From: Eutreptiella sp. 'Long Island Sound 2002'
Lineage: Eukaryota; Euglenozoa; Euglenophyceae; Eutreptiales; Eutreptiaceae
DNA: 64,000 nt
Assembly (NCBI GenBank): GCA_964036045.1
Contig: OZ038381.1
Span: forward strand, 101,685,367 to 101,749,366
Direction of reading: 5' to 3'
Shown: one piece after another, positions 34,956 through 47,219 of the stretch
Layout: the number at the start of each line of letters is the position of its first letter
Numbering within the stretch: position 1 is the stretch's first letter
Position numbers and translations under genes: made by a program
Notes under the pieces: generated by a model
Seen by the model: the letters and a program-made list of their open reading frames with translations, nothing else
Told to the model about the DNA's origin: nothing
The model's database searches: none

Positions 34956-35240
34956 TTTGACCACGGCGATGGTCATTGCAGTGGCGTCGGTGGGTAGGTG
35001 GAGCCAGTGGGGGGGGGGCAGTTGGCAGACATGGCATGGCTTGCCATGCGCGTCCATGCGGGGTAGGTAAGCGGCAACGGAAGCAGCTTGTGCGGGGGTG
35101 CCTGTGTGGGGGGTCTTGGAAGGGGGGGCATCCGTGTCGGAGGGGGCTTTCCCCTTAGAGCCGCGGGTGGCGGGGGGTGCGCCGACATCCTCTGCCTCGA
35201 CGTCAATCATGTCAGCCACCCCCCCTTAACCCCCCTCGCT

Positions 35241-35850
35241 GGCCGTGAGCCGGTCAAGGCGGATGTATCCCAGTGGCTGCAGCAGCAGCACCAGCAGTCA
35301 GACTCGTGGTAGGTCCGGGCCCTATCCGCAGAGGCAGCCCTCAGGGACATGGGACAGCGCTTTGCTTGCTCCCAGGAGGACAAGCGGGCAGCAGAAGTCG
35401 AGAGGGACTCCCTGTAACGGAAAAGGGACAAGTTGCGGGATGACAAGGACACAGGCCAAGGTGAACACCTTGGAGCATAAGGCCTGGTGGGCCAAGGGCG
35501 GCAAGGTTCCAGGGCCAACGGCAGAAGGAGACCCCGAGAGCCCAAGAGCCCGGGAGGGGGGAGGGGGGGGGACGGCCAACCACGCCAGCACCCGGTTCCT
35601 CTTGGACGGTGCGCACGTCTGGCATGCGCAGGGGCAGATTAGAAGATGTCCGCAGTCGCCACCGGCCTGCACATGGCTCTCCTGCACGCCAAGATGGATG
35701 TGGAGGTTGGGACGGTCGCTCCCGAGTTGGGCACGGTCGAGCAGGCCCATGCCCAATTCATGGCGCAGTCCCCACCCCCTCGAATGCCTCACCGCTGGGG
35801 CGTTGGCGCCGACTTTGGGGGGGAGGAGCAGAGCTCCTAGGGCTCCGCCG
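35241..35850 (+). pseudogene. gag-like coiled-coil remnant
   Basis: One plus-strand frame reads VKADVSQWLQQQHQQSDSW, TAG (35,310-35,312), VRALSAEAALRDMGQRF, then AAEVERDSL, TAA (35,415-35,417), RKRDKLRDDKDT. A frame change gives QAKVNTLEHKAWWAKGGK, and a later frame gives MSAVATGLHMALLHAKMDVE. Heptad-like spacing predicts a coiled coil. Both stops fall at positions suited to glutamine. Such proteins commonly accompany retroelements, but no RT is attached here. The opposite strand also has open frames rich in Pro and Leu that I regard as shadows. Confidence 0.4.
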
Positions 35851-35932
35851 GGCGGAATAATGCCTGGGGGGGGGGGGGGGTAGCCTTGCCTTGCCTTGAG
35901 CCGGTGACCTCGTAACCTCTGAACCTGAATGT

Positions 35933-36078
35933 TACGTACCTACATGGTTGGAGTTATATACATGTGAAGTTACCCCCCCCGCCTTTGCAACGCCCGCGTC
36001 GTTGTACATGCATGGGTGGATTGATGTACATGTGAAGTACCCCCCCCCCTGCAATGTCCAACCCCCCCCCCCCCCCCG
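35933..36078. repeat. Two copies of the GTACCTACATGG-type repeat with C runs
   Basis: Related to 4,286-4,330. The two copies here (about 35,935 and 36,001) are separated by about 65 bases and each ends in ACATGTGAAG, followed by C runs of 8 and 10. A longer C run lies at 36,062-36,077. No gene seen from here to 36,549. Confidence 0.5.
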
Positions 36079-36549
36079 CCATGGAACCGTTCCTTCGCAC
36101 CCTGTATCTAGGTCATTCAAGAAGGGCCAAATGTGGCATAGCCACAAGTGTGGGGGGACGGCATCAAGGCAAAAAAGTTGAGGGGGGCTGTGTCATCGGA
36201 GCAGCTCATCTAAGTTATTTTTGCGTACATCACGGACAGTGGGTGGTCCCCTTCATGGTCCTTGCTTCCAGGACTTTTGGAGGCCATGCAGCCCGGCGTT
36301 ATGGCATAAATGGGACAGCGCCCATGTGTGTGCACTGCGTGCGTCGGGGGCAACGTGCACCTTCTCAAATTGCAGTGGTGGGCGATGTCCTACAGGACAG
36401 ACTGTAGCATGCACACACGGCACGTGGCAGCAATTTTACCCATGTTTTTGTTGCAACCTTAAAATACACAGTGCTTGCCCCATTTCGCTTTCACATCCCT
36501 GATTTTTTGTTCCCAAATATACCATGGTGCCGTGATATGCCGGGCCAGG

Positions 36550-38603
36550 CTAGCATCCTTTTGCACACGCCCAAAGGGATGAATAGAGGGCAGATGCTTG
36601 CACATCGGCCATTCGCTCAGGCAGCAGCTTCAGCGGGACATTGCGGGCGGACCGCGCCATGGATTGGCGTACAACTTTCCATGTAGGGAAGGCATCATTG
36701 TTGCCATGTTGCAACAGTACGCGGGAGTCAATATGGAAATTTTTTCGTAGGAGGCGGGGGTGTCGCACAAACAATTGGCCTGGGACCAAGGGTATGTTCA
36801 GGCGCTTGCTCAGGGTCACGCAGTCGCACGGTTGGTGTGCAGCACGTCGCATGTCATCGGCAGTGTCGTACCGCACTTCGTCATTTAATAATTGGATGAC
36901 CAAGGGGTTGCGCACGCTGACAAGGCGGGTACAGTGGACCAGATAGTCGCGATGATGTAACGGCAAGGGTAGGTTGCGGAGGAACTCTTTGAAAACATGT
37001 AAAAGTGGGAATGCATCGGTGTGTGCCATGGCAGGCATGCGTAGTGGTACTTGGTTGGGCTGTGCCAGCCCTGTAGTTTGTTTGAAACGGTATGCAACCT
37101 GTTGGTAGCATGGGTACCGTAGGGGTCCCTGGAAACGTTTTTTAGCCCACGTGAGCACTTTCAGTTGTCTGTGCACTGGGACATCGCAACGGAGTTTATC
37201 AGTGATGTGGTGTGTGATACGTGCTAATTGTGCTTTCGTATAGCAGTGTACCACCATGTGCCTATTCAGGAGCAACTTCCATTTACGGTCCGTCGGATAG
37301 ACACCAGGTACATTCATGGTGTGGCCTAGTTTGCGAATCCACAAGAGTTCCCGGACATCTGCTGTGTTTTTCGCGCACGCTTCGAGTACAACCACGCCAA
37401 ACTGTTCAGGGCCCATGCGGAACATCGTCGTGTAAAGCAGTCCTAGACCTCTAATTCCTCGTTTCCCAACCAGGCTATTCCACGATCTGGCTGAGCAGAG
37501 ATGTTGCATAAACCTTGTAATTGTTTTCTTAAGCATCCGTATGCCACCCGTTTGTTCTACGTATACTCTACTGGTGCGGACTGCCCAGATGGCATGAATC
37601 CATGTACCTTGAGTATCAAGTGGGAGCAGGGGTTTCTTGCACAAGGCATAAAGGCGGCGGAGCCACCGGCAAGGGCCAATAGCAAAGAGATCATTTATGG
37701 CGTTCAGATGAAACACCCATTTGTGTTGGGCCAGCGCACCGCATGCCTGGCGTCCGTAGTGAGAGCGGTCCATTGGCGCCAAAAAGTGTCACGCATTGTG
37801 TGTATTTGCATGAGAGGAGACATGTGCCCGGGCGGGGGGGGGGGGGGGAAGGTGCTTGTGTTGGCCCGTGTTTGGCAACCCACATGAGAGACCACATCAT
37901 TAATAGACACTAGATGGCCCGTAGCACCAGTGATCCTGTAGGCTGTCATGGGTATTTTCGCTGAGGTTGTGTCCTTGGTGTCATGGTCCCGCAGCAGCAG
38001 GAGGGTATTCACAGTGCCTGCATAGATGGCGCTGCAACGCGACGGCGATGTAATGTGCCATTGAGTGAGCGTCGGGGCGCTGGGATGGGTGCCAGGAAAA
38101 ACGATGATTAAAGTGGTATGGCGGTCAGGGTGGGCAACGCCCGCTTGTAGGCTTTGCGCGAGCAGGGGGTTGGTGTCTAGCTGTAAGAGCCACAGGCAGC
38201 TGCACGCTTCTGGCGAGCAGATTATCCATTCCGGGTCTGCCCTGCAGCCTAACAACGTTTCCGCCAGCACTACAACTGCTACTTGGCGCGATGTCGTGCT
38301 GCTGGGCGTCATACCAATCACTGTGTCCAGCTTGAATATTTGCCTCCACATGTGTTGCCATGGTTTGGTAATAGTCCGATGGCTGCCTTGCATGAAGACC
38401 TGTGTGTCATGGTATTGTGTGTGGATCATGTGCAGACTCACTGCGACATCATGAACCTCTAGGGCGGCCACTTGGTGCCGGTCGTTGATTGATTCGGTTT
38501 CATCATACCGAAGCCTCAATGTGGACATTAGGAGAGCGGCGCATGTGTTGTTGCAGCATTTGTAGCATTTTTCTATGGGCATGGGGCGTATATAGATGTG
38601 CAC
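36550..38603 (-). pseudogene. Penelope-like protein with N-terminal GIY-YIG endonuclease and CxC motif
   Basis: Two frames (38,603-37,704 and 37,782-36,550) join after an indel near 37,785, giving about 680 residues. In the second frame WLRRLYALCKKPLLP is followed by GTWIHAIWAVRTSRVYVEQTG, RFMQHLCSARSWN, FGVVVLEAC and ELLWIRKLGHTMNVPG. This matches the GIY-YIG nuclease order: Y in the second strand, R and H of the first helix, the catalytic Glu before LLWI, and the late Asn. VYVEQTG has E where VYVGQTG is usual. Further on lies QPCDC, a CxC motif, then GQLFVRHP. An N-terminal GIY-YIG joined to RT by a CxC segment defines the Naiad/Chlamys branch of Penelope-like elements. The RT is missing downstream, so this copy is 3'-truncated. 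Confidence 0.6.
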
Positions 38604-39236
38604 TCATAGGATGTCAGACAGTAAGGGGGTGCATAGTAAGGTATCCTTATGTGAGCCCCCCTTACTATGAAGCACTTTTTGTTGGAGATGGTGGCTCACT
38701 CCCTATATCCCTCATTTGGGTGCGACGAATGCATATTGACCCTAGTCACTTCATATCAAAACCAAAAAGGGGGCAAAAATTGGGCAAAAACATCAGCATC
38801 AAGGTGGTATCTGACCCACTTACTGTGGGACACCCCACATGTCGAAACTGGACTGGTCAAACGTCTGGGAGCCATAAATTTTGCGGTCCAGCACCACCAG
38901 CGCCATACAGCCCCTTGTATTCGTTGGACCAATTTGCACTCAGCCTCATCTCTTGCAGCCACACATCGTCGGAGCCTTGCAAAAGTATCGCTATTGTGTG
39001 CAGGAATCTCCAATAGAGGCAGCGGTGCTTCCATATTAGGATGCAGTGGCAGACAGACGGATAACTGGGTCCATGATTCAGAGGAGGTTGTTTTGCGCAC
39101 AAAGTGGTGAATGGCTGTCAAAAACCTGCGGTTGTCCGTCGCCTCGTCCCGCCCCAAACGCATCCACCATGCCCAAACGGCGCCCAAAACGAAAAGTGCC
39201 CAACCCGGCAAGCCCGTAGCTGAACCATGGGCGTGA

Positions 39237-39300
39237 GTTCGTACGAATTCGTACGAACTTCGCACGAATTTCGTGCGAATTCGTACGAATTCCTACGAAC
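39237..39300. repeat. Cluster of TTCGTACGAA palindromes
   Basis: A perfect 22-bp palindrome at 39,237-39,258 (GTTCGTACGAA and its mirror) is followed by CGCACGAATTTCGTGCG and further TTCGTACGAATTC units. Looser versions occur at 10,660-10,720 in copy C and at 41,222-41,290. The position at element ends suggests subterminal protein-binding repeats. Confidence 0.65.
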
Positions 39301-39375
39301 TTCACCCTTGCCCACCCCCTCATTTGCCCAAACACCCGGAGTACCCCCAACAATGCACCCCTGGTCGTGTTGTAT

Positions 39376-41079
39376 TCTCGAAACCGTCTCTTGCGACCTG
39401 GGAACCGCCACTCTAGGGTGTGGTGGTGCCGCATGTTGGTTAGAAGCCGACTTCTTGTACAGCTCGCAAACCTTTGTACACTGATGGGCCCTTCCCCATT
39501 TTGCGCCCCTTTGGTCGCATCCCACAGATGCGCCGCCATGCTATCATCAATGGTGTGGTTGTCCACAACCACTTGCACTCGTAGTCTCCCCCGGAGCAGG
39601 CTTAGGCCCCCGCTGTAGCGCAACATGCCCTTCAGCCTCCAGTGACTCCCCTCCATGGCAAAGCAGGAGAATTTGGACAAGGCTCTTCCTTCTTTGCAAA
39701 AAAAAAATACATATGGTCGATCTAAAGATGCGTCCACGGAAGCTTGCCCCACTGGAGCTCATTGTGGGCAGTGCCCATGGCTATGCTATGTCTCCGGAGC
39801 CGCCCCAAGTCGGCTCCCGAGAACCATGCATAACACCAAGCGAACACACACATGCTTGCAAAATTCTCCCACCACGTGTTGCATACCGACTCCCAACCTG
39901 TCCTTGCTACTTGATTCTACCTCACACTAGGATGTTGTAGGCAAGCATCAAGTACCTTTTCCCATCCCTTGTTCCGCATCAAGTGGATGGCAGCAGCACA
40001 CTCCATCATTACCTTCCCCTTGCTGTTTGCCTTCTCATTGTTTACTGAGGCAAGGGTGCAAGTTTTTGCAGCAAGCCGTGCCTCATCAAAATTTGTTTGC
40101 AACATGTTGTGTGCCACAGTGGCCGGTGCCTTACTTGTCAATTGTACAACTAGGTCCCGTGTCTCGTTGATGCCACACAACAAGACACGGAGGACCCCAT
40201 GGAGGCCATAATCAGGCACTTGCCTATCCCCCGTAATGGTCCCAAAAATAGAACATATGGCAGCAACCCCTATGCAGTCTGCGTCTATTGCACTTGCTGT
40301 GCCAAAGACAGGAAAGCAAAGAGCACGGCTCCGCATGCAGACCCAGCAAACCGTGGCTCCGGGGGATTCTGCCTTCCAGTTCTCGCAGCCCGCCATGAGC
40401 ACTAGCGCTTTCCATCTGCACACTGGAAAAAAAGGGACTGCCTATCATTTCCTCCCGTATTTTTAAAACTTATGGCTGCGGCCTTGCGCAACTCATCATC
40501 AAAATCTATTTGTTGGGAGGCCGTGTAGAGGGTCTCCCACTTTTCACTGCCCCCTAGTTGCCACCAACTAGATAGTTGGTTGGGGCTGCGGTCACACCCA
40601 CCGTGCAATGGACGTACGAGGCCTCATGCCTTGATGTACCATCCACTGCAATAGGCAACCAATGCAACCGGTGGTCCCCAGGCTGCATGATGTCCGAGGG
40701 TGGGGGTGGTCGACACTTGTAGAAGTGCCCGATGCGGTCACGGAGGTAGCAGGCCGCACCATGGATGGCCGTGTCGTCTCCCGTATAGGCAGTGAACGTC
40801 CGTGACACCGGTGAAGCTAGCTTCCGAAGCATGCCGTACACCTGTTCCTACACCACACCGTGCGTCATGCGGTCCACCAGGTACCGCGCCTCTGTCTTAG
40901 AGAGATGCAATGACCGGATCCGCCAAACTGCCAAAATCAACATGTGCTGCATGCTCGCTTCATTCTGTCCGTGTAGCGTATGTCTCCGGGGTAAGGACTA
41001 TTTGCCCGGTGTCGGGAAGGTACTTGACAGTGTACGGTGTTGCACGCTCCCTGCCAATGACGTGCTGGAGGTCTTGTAG
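39376..41079 (-). pseudogene. Unrecognised element-encoded protein (copy B)
   Basis: Frames 40,841-40,554, 40,608-40,402, 40,423-39,917 and 39,752-39,376 together mirror copy A: TAYTGDDTAIHGAACYL, MQPGDHRLHWLPIAVDG, WETLYTASQQIDFDDELRKA, SPGATVCWVC, DYGLHGVLRVLLCGIN, then FSCFAMEGSHWRLKGMLR and QVVVDNHTIDDSM. Between 39,917 and 39,752 the tryptophan-rich block is read in other frames. Compared with A, the first cysteine of the cysteine block is replaced (SPGATVCWVC against CPGATVCCAC). Several frameshifts; inactive. Confidence 0.5.
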
Positions 41080-41474
41080 TGCTTGCGATCAGCTACCAAA
41101 TGGAACGGCTGCTTGGGCCGTGCCCCGTTACCACGCCCCATTGTGTGTGGAGGAAACCCTGTGGAAATAGGGAGGGTTTTACGCAAAAACCTACGGTCCC
41201 GATGCACAACGTGACTAAATCCGGTGAGATTCATACGAAATTTGCATGAAATTTGTACGAATTTCTTGAGAACTTTGTGCCAATCTGACTGAACTTTTCC
41301 TTTTTTCACATGAAACATCCTACGGCTCGTTTCCGATTGCTTTCACCGTCAAAACAATCCAACCTCCTTGTACACCAGACCTCTTGGCACCCAAAACAAA
41401 ACAAACTCACAACAGGGTGGCAGCACGAGAACAAGATGGGATGTGCAAATCGCAGGCACAGAAATATATGACGT

Positions 41475-41872
41475 GATGGCCTGTGCAATCAGGTAGCTAC
41501 GTCAATTTTGTTGTTCCGCCACAATGCTTGATGATTGTGTTGCAAGGCTTCCCATCTTTTCTCTGCACGGTCCCGTCACCATTCCGGGCTGAACTAGAGC
41601 AGTATCCTTGAATGCAAGCCACGCAGTGGATGTTCGACGAGAAGATGAATGCGCTAACCCTTCCAATGCCCGTACCACTCCTTCTCCAATGTTCTAGTAG
41701 CTCGATTTTTAGCAAGGCGTTCCGCAACGATGTCCTCAACCTCATAAGTGTCACATTGTCCATGTCCATCAGCCAAATGATGGGGTGTTGGCTGTGGATT
41801 GCCTCTTTGACCCTTTGGTGGTAATCTCTGTGGAGCAGCTGGTTTGGCAACAATCTTCCCACGGCGTCCCAT
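41475..41872 (-). pseudogene. Possible chromodomain protein remnant
   Basis: From ATG at 41,872 the frame reads MGRRGKIVAKPAAPQRLPPK, then TYEVEDIVAERLAKNR and EWYGHWKG, followed by TAG (41,654-41,656), RIHLLVEHPLRGL, another TAG, FSPEW, TGA, RDRAEKRWEALQHNHQALW. YEVEDIVAER....W.GHWKG resembles the first strands of a chromodomain, which many LTR retroelement integrases and chromatin proteins carry. No integrase core is nearby. A second minus-strand frame (41,916-41,497) is open for 139 codons over the same region. Three stops argue for decay. Confidence 0.35.
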
Positions 41873-41919
41873 TTCACAACTGAAAATGATAGAAAAAAAC
41901 CATCAAAAGGAGACAAATT

Positions 41920-44900
41920 TGAAGCAGTGATGCAGCTGTGAACTGTTTGAGATCGTGCAATGAAATGAAGTTACATCATCACTGACGTCACACTTTGGTG
42001 GGATCGCCAGTGATGTCACTGGGTCACAGAAAATAGGTCTGAAAAACTTGTTTAACATGGGAATGAAGATTTTGATTGGAAAAAAATTTTGTTTGGAAAA
42101 AAAAGTCCATTCCAAGAAAAGATTTTATTGGAAAACATGTCACTGTGTCACAGGATTTCGTTAAAAAAAGAAAAATCATTCTAATTTGGTACTTCTCGAA
42201 AAATAGTTCGAATTGTGTTTGGGTTGCTAATGGAAGGAACGTCAATTCACCATAAATAACCCTCCAATCGGAAATAACCGATTAGTCGGAGAAAACCGGT
42301 AAATCGGATCAATTAAATACAAGAATCCCATGGAACCGGTTATTTTTAGAAAGAATAATCGTATTGAGTTGGTTATTTCTAAAATAATAATCGGAAAAAA
42401 CTGTTTACAAACCTCACAAACCTTACAAATAAGAGATATGCAAAAGATTGAATACTCACTTTGCCTTGCGGAGCAATGACCAACTTGTAAACAACCCGCG
42501 ATGTGCCTATCTATGCTTCCATTAGGTTAACCTCCCATCTTCTTCAGAAGACACCGGATGGCTTGTAGCTCTCGCCGCGGATATTCACCACCACCGCAGC
42601 ATCGATAAGGACGGCCTTGGTTTCCAAAGGTACTTCATCAACACTCGTCCAAAAAAACGTATACACGCACATATTACAGTTGCCTTAGTGTTTCTCCGGT
42701 CACATTAGTGCTCGTAATCTCCACATGGTAGATCTAACACTATTAGTACCAGAGAGGAAAGGTATTTGGTCGATTGGCGCGCATCGAAGAACATAGAGTA
42801 CGCGCATAATTACTTGAAGCACAAGACGGGGACGCGCCTACACAACAAGCCCCTGCTAAACCAAAAGTGTCAAATCTTTCATACTGTCGATTATAGAAGT
42901 TATGGATTAACAGTTGCCTTAGAATTATACCTCAAATTGGTAAAATGTTTCACACCGCTGTTAAATGGGACAGAGTGCAGCCAAATGGGATCTGAACAAG
43001 CATCAAGAGAGCCAATGGACACGTTTGTAGTCCGGCGGTTGCACTTGTGTGCATGCCCCATGGTGCTTTGAGGCAGGCCACCTTGCTTGGAAAGTGAGTC
43101 CCTACCACCCGCCCACCCCTCACCAAACCTGGCCGCCCCAAGCGAATGCGATGGGCAGAATCCACACAAGCAAACGCACACGCACGGTTTCACGCCAAAA
43201 CACGGCGGTGTTGCCACTTACTGCTTTAGCAACCCACCCGGTCTACACATTTATGTTATATAGAATAGCAATGGTTCCTAGTAGCACACACATCACACAA
43301 AGGGTAGCAATTGTGGTCTTCCAACATGGGACAACGCGGTAGTTGAACAGCAAATTGAAAGGTCATGCATGTCTAGCCTGAACGTAAATGATGTTTTGTA
43401 CCCCAGCAGCAATATGTATGCGCCGAAGCATTATTATGCACAGAAATGTCTACGACCATAACCCACGATGAGTGCCACTTTTGCCGAGGAGCCACACCTG
43501 GTCATGCCCGTCCACTTCAGCCCCGGGTACACAAACAACAATCCCCTACACAATTTTTGTGCTACCGCGAGCGAACACCAAAATGCACTAGAGGTGTTGA
43601 AACGTATACAAACATTTGAGGTCGGCGGCCATTGAGGAAAAAGCTAGGCTGCTATACGGGTTATATCGGTATAACATGTGGCACAATAAGTAGTGTTACC
43701 CTCCATGGTTGTGACCTCGAACGGACTTGGCAGTGGTGTTGATAGTAAGCCTGTGATCTTTTTAGCAACGTCTGTACAGCTCACATGTCAAATGTCTCTT
43801 GGGAACACACTTTTGCTCTGTTGCAACTGCTGCCATGTTTTGGCTGTTGCATCATAGAGTTCCGCTACAATGGTTAGGCCACGTGCATTAGCGTGTCCGC
43901 GCCTTACTCTCTGCTTGTTTTCTGTTATGAAAAAATATTGCTGTTCGTTTTGGGGGTCTTCTTGCGTACGGCCCTGCACTTTGGCAAATCACTGGGTACA
44001 CCTTCCCATTTATTTTTTGCAGCACTCTCACCAAACGTTTGCTATCCTTTGTTTTGGCCTGTTGCGTCTTGCAATTTCTCCTTTTGTCTGCACTTAAAAT
44101 TGTCTCAAATTTTTGCGGCCACACCATCGCGCTTTGCAGTGCGCCATCGATCCTTTACAATGTGATACGGCATGTCTGGTATGTATGCTACTTTTAGATA
44201 TAGGCGCTTTTGCCTACTGTCTACTCTACGCTCCTATGTTGAGTTGGTTTTCTGCAAACGCATTGTTATGCAGCCACTCTAGCCGAAAAGGCTAAAAGCC
44301 GAAACAAACATGCATTTACCAATAACAAATGTCTTTTTGTAACAAAAGTCTTGGTATTATTAGTGTAATCCTCTTTTCCGTCGACAGAAAATGATGTCTC
44401 GGGTCGTGCATAGTACAACATGCTGCATTACTGCTTATGATAGGACCAGCCATTATTGTTACGATGCATGTTTCCGTATATCATAAATTGTCCGCCTACT
44501 ATTGACCAATGTTGCGCTGCATGATGGAGCCGTGACAACTTGACGTGTCTTGCCTGTGGCTGCAATCAGATTGTAGGCGATGCTTGTCTCGCCGTGTGCT
44601 AGTCCAAGCCTAAGCTAAAAAAGCATATACACGCTCCGTGTGATGTAGGTTTGACCTTGCTCGCTTGTTCCTTATTATGTGTTCATAACCTAGTTTTCTT
44701 TTCTCGCTTGTATTCAGCGCGCTAAGACTCACACACCGAGGCAATCCTTTTATTGTGTCCACCCTGTTCTATTGTACCTAGATATCATTGCCGTGATTTT
44801 ACGTGTATACATGAGTATTCATTCAATCTCCTACATTCAGATGAATGCATCAAAGTGTCCAGAAGTATTTTTCCACGTTGCCTGGCTGTGTGAATCCTCG

Positions 44901-46076
44901 CGCACTCACACTAAGTGAGATTTTGTTCCTTGCAATACCAATACCATATACCCTAGCCGTATTACATTCCCATACACGGTCAAAAAGGTGTAGCAATTTC
45001 TTACACTTCCTTTCTTCCGTACATTGCACATTGCATTCCCAAGATACCTTTGTGACAAATCGATAGTGACCTTTAGCAAATTTTCCAGGTCTAGAAAATG
45101 CTTAATGCCCGTGACAGCACTGCATGATACCTTGTGTACCGAAACTGATAAAAAAATTTTTTCTATCCATCCGCCCATCTTTGGTACACCTGAAACACAA
45201 AAAAAAACATTATCCTAAGACGACGAATCTTTGCCGTTTCCATTCCTGAACAAAAAATATTTTTGAGTTTACTGCATTCCTGCCACCTGGGTACTTCTTC
45301 GATTGGCAAAAAAAATTTTTGTGGAGGCGGCCTCAAACAGCATGGAAAATGCTGGGCACAACTAACAAAATAAACTACTGAGTACAGCCCTAGTGGCAAA
45401 GCGGGGGGGGGAGGGGGGCAGAATTGGCAATATCAATCCAAGCCTTCTGACCAACATGGTTTCAAGCTTCAAACCATGCTGAACACCCAGCCCTTCGGAC
45501 TGAGGCCCATCACTAAATTAAAAAAAAAAAAGCACTGACTTCATGCAAATGGTAGACCCTGATTCACTGCAACAAAATTTCTGTCCCTTGCCCTTTTCAG
45601 AATCAGATAGCCCAACTTGTGACATTCCCCGTCAGTTCTCTGACCGTAATCCCTCTGCCATGGAATTAAATTTGAATGTGCTGGTTGAAAGCAGCGCAGA
45701 CGAAAATTGATCCCCACTGAACCATGCTGCAGACTGGGAGCATAGCAGCTGCAGATTAGCTGTGTCTTTGGAACAGGAAGTGAAGTAGGGGATCAGAAGC
45801 ATGAAGGCGTCCTAGGGGGGATTTCGTATGGGCTGAATTGTGTCTAGGTGCATCGTTGCGCAACTCAATGCATCCTTCCATTCTTCTGCCCTCCCCCCCC
45901 ATCCCTGCGGGCTCATCTGTCAGCCACCCCTTTGGGGTGCATGCTCAAACAATGAAGGAAACGAAAAGGATCTTCCCCCGTCTCTTGGGTCTTTATCGCC
46001 AGCCTCTTGGGTCTTTATCGCCAGTGCGTCCACATAGCGCACCTGTCTAGCTTGCTCTGTTTCCTGCCCACATGCA
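41920..46076. other. AT-richer region without recognisable genes
   Basis: Composition changes here to more A/T, with fewer long open frames. Local features: CGATT/AATCGG-rich repeats at 42,255-42,400 (GGAAATAACCGATTAGTCGG and variants), an A run at about 45,517, a G run at about 45,402, and a 20-base direct repeat TCTTGGGTCTTTATCGCCAG at 45,984 and 46,004. None of the short ORFs shows a known domain. Introns of an unresolved host gene are possible. Confidence 0.5.
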
Positions 46077-46143
46077 TCAGGCCAGCCAAAGAAACCGTGC
46101 CTCCTCCTCCCTGAAATCAGCTTTATTCTGGCTGATGCAAGGC

Positions 46144-46325
46144 TGTACCCTTGTTAGGGCCCATGCCATGTGTACATAGCTGTCCTTGCCCTGGAAGTGC
46201 GAGGCACCGAAATCGGCAAGCAGCACTCTTGAACCCAAATCCACGCGGTGCAAAGCACCAACAAGAAATGCCAATGTTGCAGTGTCTGATCCAGACAAAA
46301 GGCCTGACACTGGTGTTTTGACACT
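46144..46325 (-). CDS. Exon-like segment, gene unknown
   Basis: The minus strand has an acceptor-like TTTCAG followed by AGTGTCAAAACACCAGTGTC. An open segment reads SVKTPVSGLLSGSDTATLAF, VGALHRVDLGSRVLLADFG and SHFQGKDSYVHMAWALTR, and then comes AAGGGTACAG, a donor-like site. The borders and amino-acid content look like a real internal exon, but I do not recognise the protein and found no partner exons. It lies about 3.6 kb downstream of the aminopeptidase gene on the same strand. Confidence 0.3.
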
Positions 46326-47219
46326 CTGAAACCAACAATAATGGGCACAGATGTTGCCACACACCCTGCAATGTGTGACACCCATCACATGCATGCGTGC
46401 CATATGCTACACACATGCACTGACCACTGAGCAGTATCCGAAGCGGGCGCCATGAATATTCAAATTTACAGAACGTACATTTTCACCACCCTCAACGATG
46501 CAACAAGAACACTTGCTATAGTGTTAGCACAATAGCTGGACGTACTGTATTAGTGATGCACAGATATCTGACTGGATACATGCTTCATGTGCGGGGCTGA
46601 AGCCACATGACAGACATCCAGCTCTGGCTTGTGATTGTACAAGGTCAGTGTAAGGGGGGGGGGGGGTCGGGATGTGTGCCTGCCTCACGAAACCAACCAT
46701 CCACCTTAATGAAGCATGCATACGTTGGTGCACTGTTTTTTCAATGGAGCAATTCGAGAAAGCTGCATCAACAAAAGTAGAACCCTGCAGACAGACACCT
46801 ACTGAGGTTTCAAGACATCGCTATTTTGAAGATTCATGCATTTGAAAAGAATACTAACATGTGCATCCTTGTGTAGATTGGCTGCTCATCTCTGCAACAG
46901 ACGTGCAGCAGGCACAGATTATGCAGACCTTCACATATTACACATACCACCTCGAACAACCATGGCTCATGAGACAGCACTCAAACATCTGAGTGCTGTT
47001 TCATCTGCAAGCAAATATTATCGAAACTACTGCTGTGCCAGGCAGCAGACATTGCTTTGGAATTGGATTCCCCTTTGCTGGAATGATGAGAGTAAATTTG
47101 GGTGCAATTGCATTGCAGTCACAGACATTCTAAGAGCAAAGAATTCGTATTAAACCAAATACAAAAGCTCTGATGTCCAGCTTCCGCACGGCAGCACATG
47201 AATTTTGGGGAACAGTTAC

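Larger units (their letters stand above)
39110..41165 (-). mobile_element. Dispersed element, copy B
   Basis: Homologous to copy A (4,620-6,395) across its coding region and to copy C over its last 250 bases. It is flanked by clusters of TTCGTACGAA-type palindromes: 39,237-39,300 on the 3' side and about 41,222-41,290 on the 5' side. CAAAAACCT(G/A)CGGT also occurs on both sides in direct orientation (about 39,118 and 41,184). It is the most complete of the three copies. Confidence 0.6.
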
